This document shows positions 17,637 to 26,166 of a stretch of 59,364 nt of DNA, one piece after another. The notes under the pieces were generated by a model. That model ran no database searches, was not told the origin of the DNA, and worked only from the letters and a program-made list of their open reading frames with translations. Each line of letters begins with the position of its first letter. Positions within the stretch are counted from its first letter, which is position 1. A program made the translations under genes and the position numbers. Location of the stretch: NCBI GenBank assembly GCA_035533075.1, contig DATLUO010000280.1:1-59364 (forward strand). Reading direction: 5' to 3'. This stretch comes from Pirellulales bacterium (GTDB lineage Bacteria; Planctomycetota; Planctomycetia; Pirellulales; JAICIG01).

Positions 17637-18512
17637 ATGAAGCGGCCAGTCACGATTACGTCGGTGTTGGCAATTGTCGCAGTGTTGTTTTCGGCCGCCG
17701 GCGAGGCGGCCCCACGCAAGCCGGCCAGCAAAGGCCGTTCATCGGGCGGCTACGGCGTCGATCCTTCGGCCCAGAAGGTCGATCTGTTCAAGGCCGCCGA
17801 AGGCAAGCAGGTCAATGCGCAGGTTCTCGTGCAATCGCCGGGGCTCGCCACGCTGACGCTGACCAATCTCTCGCAGAATCCGCTGAACGTCGAAGTGCCG
17901 TTGTACATGGCAGCCGAACCGGCTTTGAAGGGTTTCGGGAAAATTCCGACGCCGCAAACCCTGGCCCTGGCGATCGATCCGCGATGGACCGCCGGCGTCG
18001 AGAAAAAAGGCAGGAAGACCGGCGTCAAGACGAGCCGGAAAGGCAAAGACGACGACGCGAAAGACGAGAAGAAGCCGGACGAAACGAAGGACGAGGCGAA
18101 GGACGCCAAGAAAGACGAGAAGAAAGCCGATTCGGGGGTTGCGCTGGTTCCGTTGCCGGCCGGCGAGGTGCGGCAATTGCCCTTGTTCTCGCTCGGCCTT
18201 GAGATGCCCACCACACGACCCGCGCCTGCCGCCGGTTTGGCTTACCAACTGGCGGATTTCGACAAGCGGATTCAAGCCCCGGAGATGAAAAAGTTGATGG
18301 AGCACCTGGTGCAAGGCACCGTTCCGCCCGACAGCGGGCAGCTTTTGGCCTGGCACTACCACGGCCGCTTGAGCTGGGAGGAGATGGGCACCACGGGCCT
18401 GATCGCGCTAGCGCAACTCCAAGCGGCTCAGCACTATGCCGAGATTGTCGAAGGCCGCGCGGCGCCCGACGCTGCCGCGCCGCAAACCGCCAGCAAGAAA
18501 AGGAAACGCTGA
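17637..18512 (+). CDS. Secreted Lys/Asp-rich hypothetical protein
   Basis: A 291-residue protein with a Sec-type signal peptide (MKRPVTITSVLAIVAVLFSA, cleavage likely near GEAA-PR). Residues 36-115 read as a beta-rich domain (VNAQVLVQSPGLATLTLTNL). Residues 120-165 are low-complexity Lys/Asp/Glu (KDDDAKDEKKPDETKDE). A helical C-terminal domain follows (LMEHLVQGTVPPDSGQLLAW), ending in KKRKR. The function is not recognised. GGAGG (17627-17631) before the ATG at 17637 decides this start over an ATG at 17625. Confidence 0.75.
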   Translation: MKRPVTITSVLAIVAVLFSAAGEAAPRKPASKGRSSGGYGVDPSAQKVDLFKAAEGKQVNAQVLVQSPGLATLTLTNLSQNPLNVEVPLYMAAEPALKGFGKIPTPQTLALAIDPRWTAGVEKKGRKTGVKTSRKGKDDDAKDEKKPDETKDEAKDAKKDEKKADSGVALVPLPAGEVRQLPLFSLGLEMPTTRPAPAAGLAYQLADFDKRIQAPEMKKLMEHLVQGTVPPDSGQLLAWHYHGRLSWEEMGTTGLIALAQLQAAQHYAEIVEGRAAPDAAAPQTASKKRKR

Positions 18513-18565
18513 GCCGGCGTGCCCTGGCGCGGCGTCTGGGGCGGAGTCGCGTTATCATCTCATTC

Positions 18566-18959
18566 ATGAAACCGCAGACAGATCCAAAAGTTGACTACGC
18601 TTTCAAGCACGTGTTCGGACGCAGAGCAGTTGGATGCGGACGTCCTGCCCGATCCGTTGAATGTGCCGGAAGTCCGCTGGGCATTGGGAGACTTGCTTAT
18701 GATCTCACAGAGTGACCGCGAACGTGAGCTCTATCAATCGCGACTCAAAATGCGGCGTGACATGAATGCGGTGCGAGACGAAGGACGAGCGGAAGGACGA
18801 GCGGAGGAGCGGCGAGCATTCATTCGGTCCCTGCAGGCGGCACTGCACGAGGACGCGATGTCTATGGAACAGTTGGAAGCATTCTCGCTGCCGGAGCTGG
18901 AAAGTCTTATGGGTCGCCTGCAAGCCGAGTTGAACGTGAAGCTGTCGAACCGCTCGTAA
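18566..18959 (+). pseudogene. Rpn-family (PD-(D/E)XK nuclease transposase) remnant
   Basis: The N terminus MKPQTDPKVDYAFKHVFG is the standard opening of Rpn recombination-promoting nuclease proteins. After about 18 codons the frame changes. The other frame continues with the family's C-terminal part (DVLPDPLNVPEVRWALGDLL, RLKMRRD, then a GRAEGRAEERR tail). Roughly 170-200 residues of the nuclease core are missing between the two. A reading frame at 18591-18959 (122 codons) survives but lacks the catalytic region, so no nuclease activity is expected. Confidence 0.8.
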
Positions 18960-19049
18960 GCGCGAAGCTGGCCAACGGGCCGTGAGGTCACGCCTCCGCC
19001 TCCAGAGCCTCGTCATTCGACCGATCCGCGGAAGCCAGAAAACGAAACG

Positions 19050-21092
19050 CTAGCCGCGCGAGATCAGGCCCACGTCGAGCAGCAACACAAACAGCATCAG
19101 GCTGGCCAGGAAAAACAGGCCGGCGAACTGAAAGTACGCCACCACCTGCTCGCTGACCGGCTTGCCGCGCACGCCTTCGGCCGCCAAAAACACCATGTGC
19201 CCGCCGTCGAGCATGGGAATCGGCAGGAAATTCAAGACCGCCAGGTTGGCGCTCAGCATTCCCAAGAACAGCAGGAAGGGCGACATCCCTTCCGAGGCCG
19301 TGGCGCCGGCCTGCTTGGCAATCTCCACCGGTCCGCCCATGCCTTTCACCGATACCTGGCCCGTCATGATCTTACGCAGAAACCGAAACACCAATGACAA
19401 CGAATACTTCGTCTCGCGCCATCCCAGCGTCACCGCCTGCGGCAGCGTGTCGGCCTTCTGCGTGACCAGCACCGGCGCAAACAGCAAGCCCCGGTCTTGG
19501 TTAAACCAATCGCCGGAGAGCTTGGGTTCCAGCGTGATCGTGCGATCGCCCGTCAATTGCAGCTCCAGGCGCGTCTCCGGAAGTAGTTGTTGAACGACGT
19601 CGAAGACCAGCGGCCAGTTTCGTTCTTCAGCGAAATCGATCTCCTTGATCTGCTGCAGATTCTTGCGGCCGTATTTCTCCACTTGCATCGTTTCGTCGGG
19701 AGGCAGTAAGCGTGCCTTCTCGATCGTGTCGCCGGGGTTCACGCCGGCGGCGGCAGCCGGACTGTCGGCCTCAATCGCGGCGACTTTGTTCTCGACCTCG
19801 ACTGCCACGCCCAATGCGGGAACCGCCACCGGGCTATCTTCTCCGGGCATCGTGTTGTCAAAGGCGTTCCGGTCCAGGACCACGTCTTTGGTCAACGTTT
19901 GCCCGCCACGTGAGATGGTGACCTTCGCGGCAGCCGCTTCGCGCTGTTGAAGCCGTTCCGCCAGCCGCATCGGATCGCCGGGGGCCTCGCCGTCGATCTC
20001 TTTAATCAGATCGCCGGCACGGATGTCTGCCGCTTCCGCGGGCGAGCCGGCCTGCACCGCCACGATCTTGCCCACGGCCATGACCAAGCCAAACGTCCGC
20101 ATCGGCACGGGAGGAACCTCCACGTCGAGGCGTTCGACCGTCGCTGGTTGATCGGCCGATTTTGCCTCATCCTTTTCCGCCCGCTCGACCGTAAACGTCA
20201 GCTTTCTATCGCCATTTGCCAGAGCCTGGTCGAGCTGCCACCCTTCCTGAACCGCCCTGTCGTTGACGGCCACAATGCGGTCGCCGGCCTTGAGACCGAC
20301 GGGGCCCGAAAACGTTCCGGGCAGCACCAAGACGAGCTGGTTCGTGTGCCCGTTGCTCATGCCGATCAGGGGAACCAGTTTCCTCCGCCGCGGAAAAACT
20401 TTGATCTTCAACAACTCATCGACGCCGGGCCGCTTGACAACGAAATCGACACCCTGGTCGATGTCGCCCAGCGAAACGCCGGTTTGAAGATCGCGAAACG
20501 TTGGATTCTTAACGCCGGCGATCTGCCGAACTTCGTCGCCGTCCTGCAAGCCGGCCTCCCACGCCGGCTCGCCCGGAAAAACCTTGCCCACCACGCAGGC
20601 AATTTGTTCCACGCCCATGCCGTAGGCGATGCCGCCCACCACGAAGGCGAAAATCACGTTCATAATCACGCCGGCGGAGATGATGGCCATCCGCTGCGGA
20701 ACGCTCTTGGCCATGTAGCTGCGCGGGTCGAAGACCGATTCGCCCTCCGGCGGGGCTTCGCCTTCGGCGACCTTGAGCTTGGCGCGCTCGGTCTCCTCGT
20801 GCAGTTTGCTGGGGTTGTCGTCCTGGCCCAGCATCTTCACGTAGCCGCCCAACGGCAGCACGCCGACGCCATACTCGGTCTCGCCCCATTTGTATTTGAA
20901 CAGCTTCCAGCCGCCGATGTCGAAGCCGAGATAGAACTTCTCGCACTTCACGCCGCACGCCTTGGCCACCGCGAAGTGGCCCAGTTCATGCACGAAAATC
21001 ACCATGCCGATGCCGACGGCCACCTGCAAAATGATGGGCCAGTTTTCCGGCTTCAGGAACCAGTCGATGCCCCCGATCAAGTACCAATGCAA
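19050..21092 (-). CDS. rseP: Site-2 protease RseP/RasP
   Basis: A 680-residue inner-membrane zinc metalloprotease that cleaves transmembrane anti-sigma factors or signal-peptide remnants. The HExxH motif is HELGH at residues 35-39 in the first membrane helix; the third zinc ligand lies in NFLPIPMLDGGH in a C-terminal helix. At least two PDZ-like regions lie between (AWEAGLQDGDEV and VGLKAGDRIVAVND), plus two more candidates (AAAAGVNPGDTI, AEAADIRAGDLI). That is longer than the E. coli protein at about 450. The start is TTG at 21092, seven bases after AGGAGG, and overlaps the dxr stop by 16 bases. The dxr-rseP order is common in bacteria. Confidence 0.9.
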   Translation of the reverse strand: MHWYLIGGIDWFLKPENWPIILQVAVGIGMVIFVHELGHFAVAKACGVKCEKFYLGFDIGGWKLFKYKWGETEYGVGVLPLGGYVKMLGQDDNPSKLHEETERAKLKVAEGEAPPEGESVFDPRSYMAKSVPQRMAIISAGVIMNVIFAFVVGGIAYGMGVEQIACVVGKVFPGEPAWEAGLQDGDEVRQIAGVKNPTFRDLQTGVSLGDIDQGVDFVVKRPGVDELLKIKVFPRRRKLVPLIGMSNGHTNQLVLVLPGTFSGPVGLKAGDRIVAVNDRAVQEGWQLDQALANGDRKLTFTVERAEKDEAKSADQPATVERLDVEVPPVPMRTFGLVMAVGKIVAVQAGSPAEAADIRAGDLIKEIDGEAPGDPMRLAERLQQREAAAAKVTISRGGQTLTKDVVLDRNAFDNTMPGEDSPVAVPALGVAVEVENKVAAIEADSPAAAAGVNPGDTIEKARLLPPDETMQVEKYGRKNLQQIKEIDFAEERNWPLVFDVVQQLLPETRLELQLTGDRTITLEPKLSGDWFNQDRGLLFAPVLVTQKADTLPQAVTLGWRETKYSLSLVFRFLRKIMTGQVSVKGMGGPVEIAKQAGATASEGMSPFLLFLGMLSANLAVLNFLPIPMLDGGHMVFLAAEGVRGKPVSEQVVAYFQFAGLFFLASLMLFVLLLDVGLISRG

Positions 21093-22312
21093 CGCACAAC
21101 CTCCTGGCGCGCCCAGCCGTCGAGCACGAGCAACCGGTCGAGCGACGGGGACGGATCGAAATGATGATGTTCGAGCACGCTTTTTACCAGCGGCACGATT
21201 TGAGTGAACTTCAACTTGCCTTTGAGAAAGCCGGCCACGGCCGCTTCGTTGGCCGCGTTCAGCACCGCCCCGGTGGTGCCGCCGCGGCGTGCCGCCTCCA
21301 TGCCCAGCCCCAAGGCCGGGTAACGCTCGGCGTCGGCCGGCTCGAACTCCAGCCGGCACGACCGCGTCCAATCGAACTTGGCCGCCACGCCCGGCTGCCG
21401 CTCAGGATAGGTCAACGCATATTGAATGGGCAGTTTCATGTCGGGCGGGCTAAGCTGGGCGATCACCGAGCCATCGACCCACTCGACCATCGAGTGGACG
21501 ATCGACTGCGGGTGGATCACCACCGCAATCTGGTCGGCGTCGAGATCGAACAGCCAACGGGCCTCGATGATCTCCAACGCCTTGTTCATCAACGTGGCCG
21601 AGTCGACCGTGATCTTCGGCCCCATCTTCCACGTCGGATGGGCCAGAGCGTCGTCGACCGTGACCTTCGCCAATTGTTCGGGAGTGTAGTTGCGGAACGG
21701 GCCTCCGCTGGCCGTGAGCACGATCCGCCGCAGCTCGCTCCGCCGGCCGGCCTGCAGGGCCTGAAAAACGGCGCTATGCTCGCTATCGACCGGCAGGATC
21801 GCTGTTTTGCGTTGGCGGGCCAACTCCGTGACCAGCGGCCCGGCCATGACCAGCGTCTCTTTATTGGCCAGGGCGATGGTCTTGCCGGCTTCCAGGGCGG
21901 CCCACGTTCCCCGCAGACCGGCACTGCCGACGATGGCCGAAACCACCACATCGACCTCCGAGGAGGTGACGGCCCGCTCCAGTCCCTCCGGGCCGACAAG
22001 CAATTCTACGCCGCCGGGCAGCGGGGGCCAGGGATGCGCCTTTGCCGCGGCGGCATCGGTGGCGATCAACCAGCGCGGCCGCACCTCGGTCGCCTGCCGG
22101 GCCAACTCCGCCAGGCTGGCATGGGCCGAAAGGGCCGTGGCGGCCAGTTTGCCGCTTGAGGCGCCGATGACTTCCAGCGTGCTTTTGCCGATGCTGCCAG
22201 TCGAGCCGAGAACAGCGACACGGGTGACGTGGGGCTTGGGCACAGGGCTGAAAAACGGGAAAGGGCTGGCCTGGGCCGGTATGATTTCGGCGGAAGGCGA
22301 AACGCTGCTCAT
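21077..22312 (-). CDS. dxr: 1-deoxy-D-xylulose 5-phosphate reductoisomerase
   Basis: Dxr makes 2-C-methyl-D-erythritol 4-phosphate from DXP with NADPH, the committed step of the MEP isoprenoid pathway. It has 411 residues. NADPH binding is GSTGSIGKSTL; the metal and substrate residues lie in ANKETLVMAG, PVDSEHSAVFQ, TASGGPFR, HPTWKMGPKITVDSATLMNK and the C-terminal NAANE. About 30 extra N-terminal residues precede the first beta strand (VTRVAVLGSTG), so a downstream start is possible. AGGAA lies nine bases before the ATG. Confidence 0.95.
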   Translation of the reverse strand: MSSVSPSAEIIPAQASPFPFFSPVPKPHVTRVAVLGSTGSIGKSTLEVIGASSGKLAATALSAHASLAELARQATEVRPRWLIATDAAAAKAHPWPPLPGGVELLVGPEGLERAVTSSEVDVVVSAIVGSAGLRGTWAALEAGKTIALANKETLVMAGPLVTELARQRKTAILPVDSEHSAVFQALQAGRRSELRRIVLTASGGPFRNYTPEQLAKVTVDDALAHPTWKMGPKITVDSATLMNKALEIIEARWLFDLDADQIAVVIHPQSIVHSMVEWVDGSVIAQLSPPDMKLPIQYALTYPERQPGVAAKFDWTRSCRLEFEPADAERYPALGLGMEAARRGGTTGAVLNAANEAAVAGFLKGKLKFTQIVPLVKSVLEHHHFDPSPSLDRLLVLDGWARQEVVRCIGT

Positions 22313-22479
22313 GGCCGTGGGTTCCTGGCGTTAATTACTGATGCAACTTGGGGTTCCGACCGGCCAGCCGCATTGTAAGCCTGCCGGCCGCTCGCCGACA
22401 AGCGAAGAATCGGCCCGTGGGCCGTCGCCCGCCGCGGCGTTGTACCTTTGCTAGTCTAGGGCATACTATGTCAGGGAGA

Positions 22480-22738
22480 TGAGGGATGAGAGATGAGGGA
22501 TGAGGGATTATACGTCGCGCGGCCGAAAGTGAGGCCCGAGCCGCCGCTTCTGTAGGGAACGCCCTCCGTGGCGTTCCGCAGCCTCGCCGGTGTAAAGTCC
22601 ATTGGTGGGCCGCGGAACGCCACGGAGGGCGTTCCCTACAGAGACGACTTCGGGACCCAGGACCTCACTTCCGGCCGCGTGAGGTATAACGATGGCCGAC
22701 GGCCATCTCTCATCCCTTATCCCTCATCTCTCATCTGT
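22480..22738. repeat. Nested inverted repeat (family C with outer flanks)
   Basis: Three concentric arm pairs. The inner pair is TGTAGGGAACGCCCTCCGTG (22551) with its complement ending at 22640. The middle arms (CGCGCGGCCGAAAGTGAGG and CCTCACTTCCGGCCGCG) lie at 22514-22532 and 22662-22678. The outer arms are GAGGGATGAGAGATGAGGGA and its complement near 22707-22736. It fills the dxr-ftsH divergent gap (22313-22768); the rest of the gap has no gene or clear promoter. Confidence 0.85.
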
Positions 22739-22768
22739 TTCAATCAGCTAATCGATTACGAACCGTCA

Positions 22769-24892
22769 ATGGAAAACAAGAACGAAAACGGCCGCAAGCC
22801 GCCCGAAAAAAAGTCTCCCGAAAAAAAGAGCGCGCCGGTCGGCACCAATGTCATCGGCTATCTGCTGGCCCTGGCCATCGGCGCGATGCTGATTGTGATG
22901 GTGTTGCACCGGGGCAACGAAGCCGACATTCCTTACCTCGAACTGCTCCGGCTCATCAAGCTGGGAAATCCGCAAACGAGCGATCTGAAAGACGCCACGG
23001 CCAAGGCCAAAGACACGGCCGCGGTCCCGCACATCGAGATCGAAGAAAACCCGCACACCAACAACCATCGCATCCTCTGGTATTCGAATCTCAAAGAACT
23101 AACGGTCGGGCCGACGGAGGTCACCGGCAAGGTCACGCAGGAGATTCGCGAACCGAAGACCGCGCCCCAGGTGGTCGACTTCCGCTCCGCCCGAATGGGC
23201 CTGGAAGACGACAACGGCGAGCTGCTCAAGCAGTTGCAGGACCACGGCTTCACCGACGTTCGCGGGAAGGCGGCCCCCAGCCCGCTGCGCGATTATTTGC
23301 CCGCCTTGATGTTCGCCGCCTTGATCGTGTTGTTTGTGGTCATCATGATGCGGCGGTTCGGCGGCGCCGGCAGCCCGATGGCCTTCGGCCGCAGCCGCGG
23401 CAAGATGTACGCCCAGGAAGACATCGGCGTGACGTTCGAAGACGTGGCCGGCATCGACGAAGCCGTCGACGAGCTGCGCGAAGTGGTCGAGTTCCTCCGC
23501 AGCCCCGAAAAATATCAGGTGCTGGGCGGCCGCATTCCCAAGGGCGTGCTGCTGGTCGGGCCGCCGGGCACCGGCAAGACGTTGTTGGCCAAGGCGATCG
23601 CCGGCGAGGCGGGCGTGCCGTTCTTCAGCCTTTCGGGCAGCGACTTCGTCGAGATGTTCGTGGGCGTGGGGGCCGCCCGCGTGCGCGACATGTTCCAGCA
23701 GGCCGAGGCCAAGGCCCCCTGCATCATCTTTATCGACGAGCTCGACGCCCTGGGCAAGACGCGCGGCACGAGCCTTGTCGGCGGACACGACGAGCGCGAG
23801 CAGACCCTGAACGCCCTGCTGGTCGAGATGGACGGCTTCGACTCCAACAGCGGCGTGATCGTGTTGGCCGCCTCGAACCGGCCCGAAACGCTCGACCCGG
23901 CCCTGTTGCGCCCCGGCCGCTTCGACCGCCACGTGCTCGTCGACCGGCCCGACGTCAAGGGCCGCGAAAAAATCCTGGAAGTTCACGTGCAGAACGTCAA
24001 GCTCGACAGCAGCATTCGGCTCAAGGAAGTAGCGGCGATCACCTCCGGCTTCGTCGGCGCCGACCTGGCCAACCTGGTGAACGAGTCGGCCCTCTTGGCC
24101 GCCCGAAAAGGGAAGACGGCCGTGGGCATGGAGGAATTCAACGAGGGAGTCGAGCGCGTCACGGCCGGCCTGGAAAAGAAGCAGCGCGTGATGCACGAAG
24201 ACGAGAAGCAGCGCGTGGCCTATCACGAAAGCGGCCATGCCTTGGTGGCTTACAGCCTGCCCAACACCGATCCGGTGCATAAAGTGTCGATTATCCCTCG
24301 CGGCCTGGCCGCGCTGGGATACATGATGCAGCGGCCGGAAGGCGACCGCTACTTGATGACCCAATCGGAACTGGAAAGCCGCATCCAGGTGTTGCTGGCC
24401 GGCACGCTGGCCGAGGAGCTGATTTTCAGCGATGTCTCGACCGGCGCACAGAACGACTTGGAGCGGGCCAGCGAGATCGCCCGCAGCATGGTGATGGACT
24501 ATGGCATGAGCCGGTTGGGCCGCATTAATTTGCGGGAAAGTGCGCGGTCGCCCTTCTTAGCCGGATCGGGCGAGTTTCCCCGCGATCGCAGCTACAGCGA
24601 GCAGACCGCTCGCGAGATCGACAAGGAAGTGCAGCGAATTACCGAGGAGGCCATCGAACGAGTGCGTCGGATTTTGCAGTCGCGTCAGCCGGCGCTGGTT
24701 GGGCTGGCGAAGCGGTTGATCGAGCACGAAGTGATCGACGCCGACGAGCTACGTCAGATCATCGAAGAGAACTCGCCCAGTCCGCAGATTGTGCCCGGCA
24801 CGGCGTCGGAGCGCAAACGGCCTCTGCCCGAAGCCGGCGAGATGGCCGCCGCCGAGTCGAACGAGGATTTACGGCGCACGGAGGAAGGGTGA
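22769..24892 (+). CDS. ftsH: ATP-dependent zinc metalloprotease FtsH
   Basis: A membrane-bound AAA+ protease of 707 residues that degrades membrane and short-lived cytosolic proteins. Two membrane helices ([19 protein letters not shown] and [17 protein letters not shown]) flank a periplasmic domain. The AAA module has Walker A GPPGTGKT (about residue 265), the pore loop [14 protein letters not shown], Walker [11 protein letters not shown] and the second region of homology with [10 protein letters not shown]. The zinc site is HESGH at about residue 486, where most FtsH proteins have HEAGH; Ser at that position should not stop catalysis. The start at 22769 ([15 protein letters not shown]) avoids the repeat upstream. 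Planctomycetes usually hold several ftsH paralogues. Confidence 0.95.
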   Translation: MENKNENGRKPPEKKSPEKKSAPVGTNVIGYLLALAIGAMLIVMVLHRGNEADIPYLELLRLIKLGNPQTSDLKDATAKAKDTAAVPHIEIEENPHTNNHRILWYSNLKELTVGPTEVTGKVTQEIREPKTAPQVVDFRSARMGLEDDNGELLKQLQDHGFTDVRGKAAPSPLRDYLPALMFAALIVLFVVIMMRRFGGAGSPMAFGRSRGKMYAQEDIGVTFEDVAGIDEAVDELREVVEFLRSPEKYQVLGGRIPKGVLLVGPPGTGKTLLAKAIAGEAGVPFFSLSGSDFVEMFVGVGAARVRDMFQQAEAKAPCIIFIDELDALGKTRGTSLVGGHDEREQTLNALLVEMDGFDSNSGVIVLAASNRPETLDPALLRPGRFDRHVLVDRPDVKGREKILEVHVQNVKLDSSIRLKEVAAITSGFVGADLANLVNESALLAARKGKTAVGMEEFNEGVERVTAGLEKKQRVMHEDEKQRVAYHESGHALVAYSLPNTDPVHKVSIIPRGLAALGYMMQRPEGDRYLMTQSELESRIQVLLAGTLAEELIFSDVSTGAQNDLERASEIARSMVMDYGMSRLGRINLRESARSPFLAGSGEFPRDRSYSEQTAREIDKEVQRITEEAIERVRRILQSRQPALVGLAKRLIEHEVIDADELRQIIEENSPSPQIVPGTASERKRPLPEAGEMAAAESNEDLRRTEEG

Positions 24893-24964
24893 AACGACAG
24901 GGGAGTGAATTGGACCTTATTGAAAGCGACCACCCGCCAAGTTGCTCTACTTGCACGCAATCGT

Positions 24965-25121
24965 CGGTGGCTGGGGCAGAAGCTGGCCGAGATTGATCCG
25001 GCCCTTGCAATACGCATCGCCGGCCAGCGATGCCCCGGTGGTAGCGCTACCTGGGCATCGCCGCGACGGAGCGATTTGCGCGGAACTCCCCAATCGGCGC
25101 GGCTCTGCCCCAGCCACCGCC
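24965..25121. repeat. Repeat family D copy
   Basis: Starts CGGTGGCTGGGGCAGAAGCT and ends GGCTCTGCCCCAGCCACCG, with an internal GCGATGCCCCGGT and its partner CTGGGCATCGC. It takes up about half of the ftsH-25218 gap; the remainder holds a promoter. Confidence 0.85.
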
Positions 25122-25153
25122 ATTCCGTTTCTGTTGTTTAGGCGGGTGGTGGA

Positions 25154-25183
25154 TTGAAAGTGCCTGGGGCGGTGCAATATAAT
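25154..25183 (+). promoter_or_regulatory. Candidate sigma-70 promoter for the gene at 25218
   Basis: TTGAAA at 25154-25159 and TATAAT at 25178-25183 are 18 bases apart, 35 bases before the ATG at 25218. This is the best consensus promoter I can see in the window. Confidence 0.6.
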
Positions 25184-25217
25184 CCAAGAAAGCCTATATG
25201 CTCGCAGGGTTCAAATT

Positions 25218-25478
25218 ATGGCTCCGGAAGAAGTTCGTGAGGTTCTTCGGCAGCAGCCGTTCGAACCGTTCCGCTTGGTCATGTCAGACGGTGGCGGCTA
25301 TGACATTCGGCACCCGGATCTCTTAATGATTGGGCAATGGACTGCGATGGTGGGTCTGACCGGCGAGCCGGGCAAGACCCTTTATGAGCGAGCGGTGAAG
25401 GTCGACCTTTCGCACGTCATCCGCCTGGAGCCTCTGGCTTCCGCCTCGGCGCCGCCCAAGAACGAGTCAGGCCGGTAG
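25218..25478 (+). CDS. Small conserved planctomycete protein
   Basis: An 86-residue protein of unknown function. The pattern QPFEPFRLVMSDGGGYDIRH, then PDLLMIG and a C-terminal VDLSHVIRLEPL, recurs in small proteins of planctomycetes as I recall them. It reads as an all-beta fold with no catalytic signature. It stands alone after a good promoter and is followed by a family D repeat. Confidence 0.7.
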   Translation: MAPEEVREVLRQQPFEPFRLVMSDGGGYDIRHPDLLMIGQWTAMVGLTGEPGKTLYERAVKVDLSHVIRLEPLASASAPPKNESGR

Positions 25479-25479
25479 C

Positions 25480-25730
25480 GTGCTCTGCTATACTTCACAC
25501 GGCCAAGAATGAGACGTTTTTCCGCGAGCAAAAGCGGTGGCTGGGGCAGAGCTTGGCCCGCTACCGCCCCGACAATCAGGACACGCCCTGCGGCCAAGCG
25601 ATGCCCCGGTGTGACCCGCCGGGGCATCGCTTGGCCGCAGAGCGTGTCCTCAATTCGAGTCAGTCCTGGCCAAGCTCTGCCCCAGCCACCGCGTGTCATT
25701 AATCAATCGACGACTGACAAAGCACTCGTT
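25480..25730. repeat. Repeat family D, long copy
   Basis: Opens GCTATACTTCACACGGCCAA, then GAATGAGACGTTTTTCCGCG, then the core GCGGTGGCTGGGGCAGAGCT and its complement (GAGCTCTGCCC-type arm near 25670-25690). It ends ATCAATCGACGACTGACAAA. The first 70 bases match the copy at 44462. Confidence 0.85.
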
Positions 25731-25743
25731 GTTGAGCTATAGT
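25714..25743 (+). promoter_or_regulatory. Candidate promoter of the PilZ gene, -35 box in a repeat
   Basis: CTGACA (25714-25719) and TATAGT (25738-25743) are 18 bases apart, 19 bases before the PilZ ATG. The -35 hexamer belongs to the right end of the family D repeat. Confidence 0.5.
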
Positions 25744-25762
25744 TGTCGGGGGCACCTCTTCT

Positions 25763-26146
25763 ATGGACTTGCCTAACTGGAGCTTCGTCGGCCGGCGGCC
25801 GCGCCACCAACTGGATGGCGCCGCGACCGTCGACGTCGAGATCCAGTGGCAGTCGAGCGGCAAATCGTCGCGCCAGGCGGCCGAGTTGATCGACTTCTCG
25901 CGCCAGGGCGCCCGGTTCCGCTCGGGTGCGGCCTTGGCCATAGACGAGACGATCGGATTTTTTTTGCGCCACCCGCCCTCTGATATCGACGTCGCCCTGT
26001 CGGGCATGGTACGATGGCGAGCGAAAGAGGACGCCGACCGTTGGTTGTACGGTTGCCAGTTCAGGGAAGAAGTACCGCTGGAGACGCTCGGTGAACTTTT
26101 CCTGTCCGGAATTCTCGCCGCCCAACCACCGACGTCGCCTGGCTAG
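25763..26146 (+). CDS. PilZ domain protein
   Basis: A 127-residue single-domain protein. GRRPRHQLDGAATVDVEI (Arg-rich start, then strand), ELIDFSRQGARFRS (the D/NxSxxG part) and WLYGCQFREE match the PilZ fold. PilZ proteins bind cyclic di-GMP through an RxxxR motif and the D/NxSxxG motif; RRPRHQ supplies the arginines. The function would be in motility or polysaccharide control, unproven here. It lies 20 bases upstream of the transporter gene and may share its transcript. Confidence 0.75.
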   Translation: MDLPNWSFVGRRPRHQLDGAATVDVEIQWQSSGKSSRQAAELIDFSRQGARFRSGAALAIDETIGFFLRHPPSDIDVALSGMVRWRAKEDADRWLYGCQFREEVPLETLGELFLSGILAAQPPTSPG

Positions 26147-26166
26147 ACACCGAACCAAACCGCTCG

